In this document: piece by piece, positions 61,749 to 64,000 of the stretch | Position numbering within the stretch: position 1 is the stretch's first letter | Layout of the letters: each line of letters opens with the position of its first letter | NCBI GenBank assembly: GCA_016214035.1 | Contig: JACRPF010000022.1 | Span: 186,001-250,000 of the forward strand | Origin: Spirochaetota bacterium | GTDB taxonomy: Bacteria > Spirochaetota > Brachyspiria > Brachyspirales > JACRPF01 | Length of the DNA stretch: 64,000 bases | Direction of reading: 5' to 3' | Notes under the pieces: model-generated | What the model saw: only the letters and a program-made list of their open reading frames with translations | Database searches by the model: none | Told to the model about the DNA's origin: nothing | Position numbers and translations under genes: made by a program

Positions 61749-63974
61749 ATGAACGCACAAGCATTGACCGACGAGATAAAGCAGTTCGCACGCACTGAAG
61801 GCGCCGACCTGGTGGGGATAGCACCGATTTCCCGGTACGAGGGCGCACCGCATATGCTCAGACCCCAGGCGCATCTGCCGGAAGCGAAAGCGGTTATCGT
61901 CATGGCGGTGCATCACCCCGACGCGTCGGTTGAATGGGCCGGGGAACCGAATCCGAATTTTTCGGGACCGTTTCAGATAGGCATGATCGCGAAACTTGAC
62001 ACCATCGCGCTCCGCGTGTCGCGGTTCATCGAATTGAAAGGACATACCACGATGCCGCTCTCATGCACGTTCTACTGGCGTCATCGTCCGTACAAGGATA
62101 TTCCGTACGCGCAGGCTGCATCGTTCAGCCACATGAACGCGTTCGTTGCCGCGGGGCTCGGTGAATATGGCTGGCACGGCATGGTCATGTCGCCGGAGTA
62201 CGGTCCGCGTCAGCGCATTATCTCGGTGATCACCGATGCGCCGCTTGCCGCCGATCCACTCTATAACGCCGAACCGCTCTGCGACCGATGCAATCTCTGT
62301 GAGAAAAAGTGCTGGGGCAATAACTATGTGCCGGAGCATCTCAACAAAGACCCGGAAATATCGTTTACTATAGAAGGAAAGACGTTCCGGTATGCGAACG
62401 TGAACCGCTGGCGCTGTTTCTGGGGCGAGCAGTGTCACCTCGACATGAACGAACTCGCGAAGCGTCCGATAGCAGATGAACACGGCATATTCCAGGCTAT
62501 GAACGAGGGCGTCAAACGGGCCGGTCAGGGTGCCGCGGGATATCAGTGCAGTTCGTTCAAGCACTGTATGGCAAAACCGATACGTACCTGGGATAAAGCC
62601 TTAAGCCCTGGACCACGCAGAAAAAAAGCGCTGTCGCCGGAATCCGGGGCATCGCTGATTAAGAAGGTAAAAGAACTTGCAGCACGCAATAACGCGCATC
62701 GCATAAGTATTCAGCCGCTCTCAACGCTTCAGAACGCTCCGCTCGAATTCTATAAAGGTTTCAGAAAGGATGAACTGTTCAGGACATTCACCTGGGCGGT
62801 GACTATCGCACAGCCGGTATCGAATGCGTATGCGGACGGCCCGGCCATTGCGAAAAAGAACGCGCAGACGATAAAGCTTCTCACGCACGGCAGGATGATG
62901 ATGGGGGTACTCGATATAGCGCGTTACCTCGACGACGCCGGTTACGAGGCGATGCAGATGTGGCGCACGACTGCCATGGCCGAACACGGAGTATCGCAGG
63001 CGAATTGGAAGATCGACGGGCAGACTTTCATTGCCGAGACGGTTATCACAACGGCGCCGCTTGACGAGTTGAACGAGATACTCATCGATCATAAAAACAT
63101 CACCGGCGAAGCGATAGCACAGCGCACGCTGCCGTCACTCAGCCATGTGGATGCTGCCGCTATCGTGTCGCTCGACGACTGCGCGCCTGAAATTGCAAAA
63201 TCCATCCGTGAATCGATGCCGGATGCGAAAACACTCGTCGCCGTATCGGCAGGAATTCCGCGCCGCGTGGTGGAACTTGCCGGGAAACAGGAAGCCGAAT
63301 GCGGCGTGTCATATCAGTACCTGCATTATCAGTCGCAGCGTGAGAGCGCGTGGGCGGCGCAGGACATCGCGTCCGATCTTGCGGCTGAGGGACATGCGGC
63401 GCTCGCACTCGTGGACCTTTCGCTCGATTCACGCGGGACTATGTCGAATTATCTCGGCGTACTGCCCGATCTGCATGCGCAGTCATCGTTCGCGGCGGCT
63501 GCCGGCCTCGGTGTTGTCGGAAAGAATGGACTGCTACTTACCGAAAATTTCGGCCCGCGTCAGCGGTATGCGTTTGTCGTAACCGACGCCGTGCTCACGC
63601 CGACAAAACGCGCCGCTGGATCATTGTGTCCGCAGGGCTGCACCGCATGCGCCGATGCCTGCCCGATGAAAGCACTCAATGCGTCGTGCACGCTGCAATG
63701 CGCATCGGCAAAGAACGTCACACATGACGTGTTCCCGCGCGACGAAGTGAAATGCGAATGGGCGCGTTCGCTCGGTATGGTTGACGGCGAAGGCGTGGAA
63801 CTTCTCGGCTGGCAGGTGCCGAATGTGGCCGCACCCGCTGCACTTACCGACGATGAACGGAAAAAAGCGAAAGAGCTCAAGGACCCGGTGCAGCGTATCT
63901 GTTACGGGAATCCGAATCACTCGGATACCATTATTGAGCGTTGTCTGCAGGCGTGTCCGGCGGGTAGGCGGTGA
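61749..63974 (+). CDS. Double QueG-like iron-sulfur protein
   Basis: The start at 61749 is fixed by AAGGAGAACGACT before the ATG; the product has 741 residues. Two halves both resemble QueG/reductive-dehalogenase-type proteins. In the first, 'AGLGEYGWHGMVMSPEYGPR' and 'CDRCNLCEKKC' lie near 140-195. In the second, 'AGLGVVGKNGLLLTENFGPR' and 'CPQGCTACADACP' lie near 590-640, with a last 'CLQACP' at the C-terminus. The GLG..G-x-GPRQR pattern is thus duplicated, each with its own Cys cluster. QueG reduces epoxyqueuosine using cobalamin, but it is about half this length. The role of this version is unknown. Confidence 0.72.
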   Translation: MNAQALTDEIKQFARTEGADLVGIAPISRYEGAPHMLRPQAHLPEAKAVIVMAVHHPDASVEWAGEPNPNFSGPFQIGMIAKLDTIALRVSRFIELKGHTTMPLSCTFYWRHRPYKDIPYAQAASFSHMNAFVAAGLGEYGWHGMVMSPEYGPRQRIISVITDAPLAADPLYNAEPLCDRCNLCEKKCWGNNYVPEHLNKDPEISFTIEGKTFRYANVNRWRCFWGEQCHLDMNELAKRPIADEHGIFQAMNEGVKRAGQGAAGYQCSSFKHCMAKPIRTWDKALSPGPRRKKALSPESGASLIKKVKELAARNNAHRISIQPLSTLQNAPLEFYKGFRKDELFRTFTWAVTIAQPVSNAYADGPAIAKKNAQTIKLLTHGRMMMGVLDIARYLDDAGYEAMQMWRTTAMAEHGVSQANWKIDGQTFIAETVITTAPLDELNEILIDHKNITGEAIAQRTLPSLSHVDAAAIVSLDDCAPEIAKSIRESMPDAKTLVAVSAGIPRRVVELAGKQEAECGVSYQYLHYQSQRESAWAAQDIASDLAAEGHAALALVDLSLDSRGTMSNYLGVLPDLHAQSSFAAAAGLGVVGKNGLLLTENFGPRQRYAFVVTDAVLTPTKRAAGSLCPQGCTACADACPMKALNASCTLQCASAKNVTHDVFPRDEVKCEWARSLGMVDGEGVELLGWQVPNVAAPAALTDDERKKAKELKDPVQRICYGNPNHSDTIIERCLQACPAGRR

Positions 63975-64000
63975 GAGTTCGCGCGTAGTGGTTCGGAAGG

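Noticed and set aside
1-64000. tRNA, rRNA, CRISPR array, insertion sequence or prophage
   Set aside because: I looked for T-loop-like sequences, regularly spaced repeats, transposase or phage motifs and saw none; short or diverged tRNAs would need a dedicated scan.

Overview
The window is ordinary bacterial chromosome, roughly 55-60 % G+C by eye, with 46 intact or window-truncated protein genes, one decayed gene, and no rRNA, tRNA, CRISPR array, phage or insertion sequence that I could recognise. Pyruvate:ferredoxin oxidoreductase, ferredoxin-type aldo/keto reductase and a rubrerythrin-like protein point to an anaerobe. Several lipoproteins and many Sec signal peptides point to a cell with an elaborate envelope. 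Multi-domain GH123-like (DUF4091) enzymes, a PQQ-propeller protein starting with a 'WPQWRGP' motif, AraC regulators and a sialidase/aldolase pair are the kind of gene content seen in carbohydrate-degrading Lentisphaerota/Verrucomicrobiota-type and some Spirochaetota genomes. I cannot decide the phylum from sequence alone.

Layout. 1-9.9 kb: three large secreted GH123-like proteins plus a small secreted jelly-roll protein, all on +. 9.9-12.5 kb: a cytoplasmic esterase-like hydrolase and an aldehyde dehydrogenase on -. 12.5-17.3 kb: an AT-rich 348-bp regulatory gap, a LamG lipoprotein with a strong terminator, then a coupled pair (DUF3142-like lipoprotein and large secreted helical-repeat protein). 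17.4-21.7 kb: rubrerythrin-like protein, GH130, M16 protease lipoprotein. 21.8-27.8 kb: operon mutS-marC-membrane protein-dxr-hydrolase. 27.9-40 kb: housekeeping genes nifJ, prfC, rlmN, valS (with two small downstream genes) and a citramalate synthase. 40-43.1 kb: AraC regulator and two Gfo/Idh oxidoreductases. 43.2-47.9 kb: secreted nuclease/phosphatase-like protein, glycosyltransferase, a GH127 pseudogene ending in a 52-bp palindrome, and an iron-sulfur aldo/keto reductase. 48-50.7 kb: PQQ propeller, ComEA-like protein, aldo/keto reductase. 50.8-52.7 kb: sialidase-like protein and N-acetylneuraminate-lyase-like aldolase. 52.9-54.3 kb: membrane diguanylate cyclase. 54.3-61.6 kb: a long - strand unit of methyltransferase, AraC, PHP, XylR-type AraC, GH5 and SGNH hydrolase. 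61.7-64 kb: a double QueG-like iron-sulfur protein.

How it fits together. The accessory genes form a glycan-foraging theme. GH123-like enzymes (GalNAc-type family), sialidase/NAL, GH130 (mannoside phosphorolysis), GH5 with CBM9, SGNH esterases and Gfo/Idh sugar dehydrogenases are each placed next to a local regulator or operator-like site. PFOR would feed sugar carbon into acetyl-CoA and reduced ferredoxin.

The most informative non-coding signals are: a 21-bp-spaced direct repeat abutting the -35 box of the Gfo/Idh genes (classic AraC-site geometry); a 22-bp dyad over the sialidase/NAL promoter; near-identical TTGCCA-N17-TACAAT promoters on valS and cimA; and promoters at rlmN, the AraC gene and probably the DUF3142 gene whose predicted transcription start falls on or within a few bases of the start codon, suggesting leaderless mRNAs. 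I found no clear-cut unknown defence or mobile system. The best candidates for something undescribed are the tandem QueG-like protein, the DUF3142/helical-repeat pair and the bracketed GH123-like architecture.
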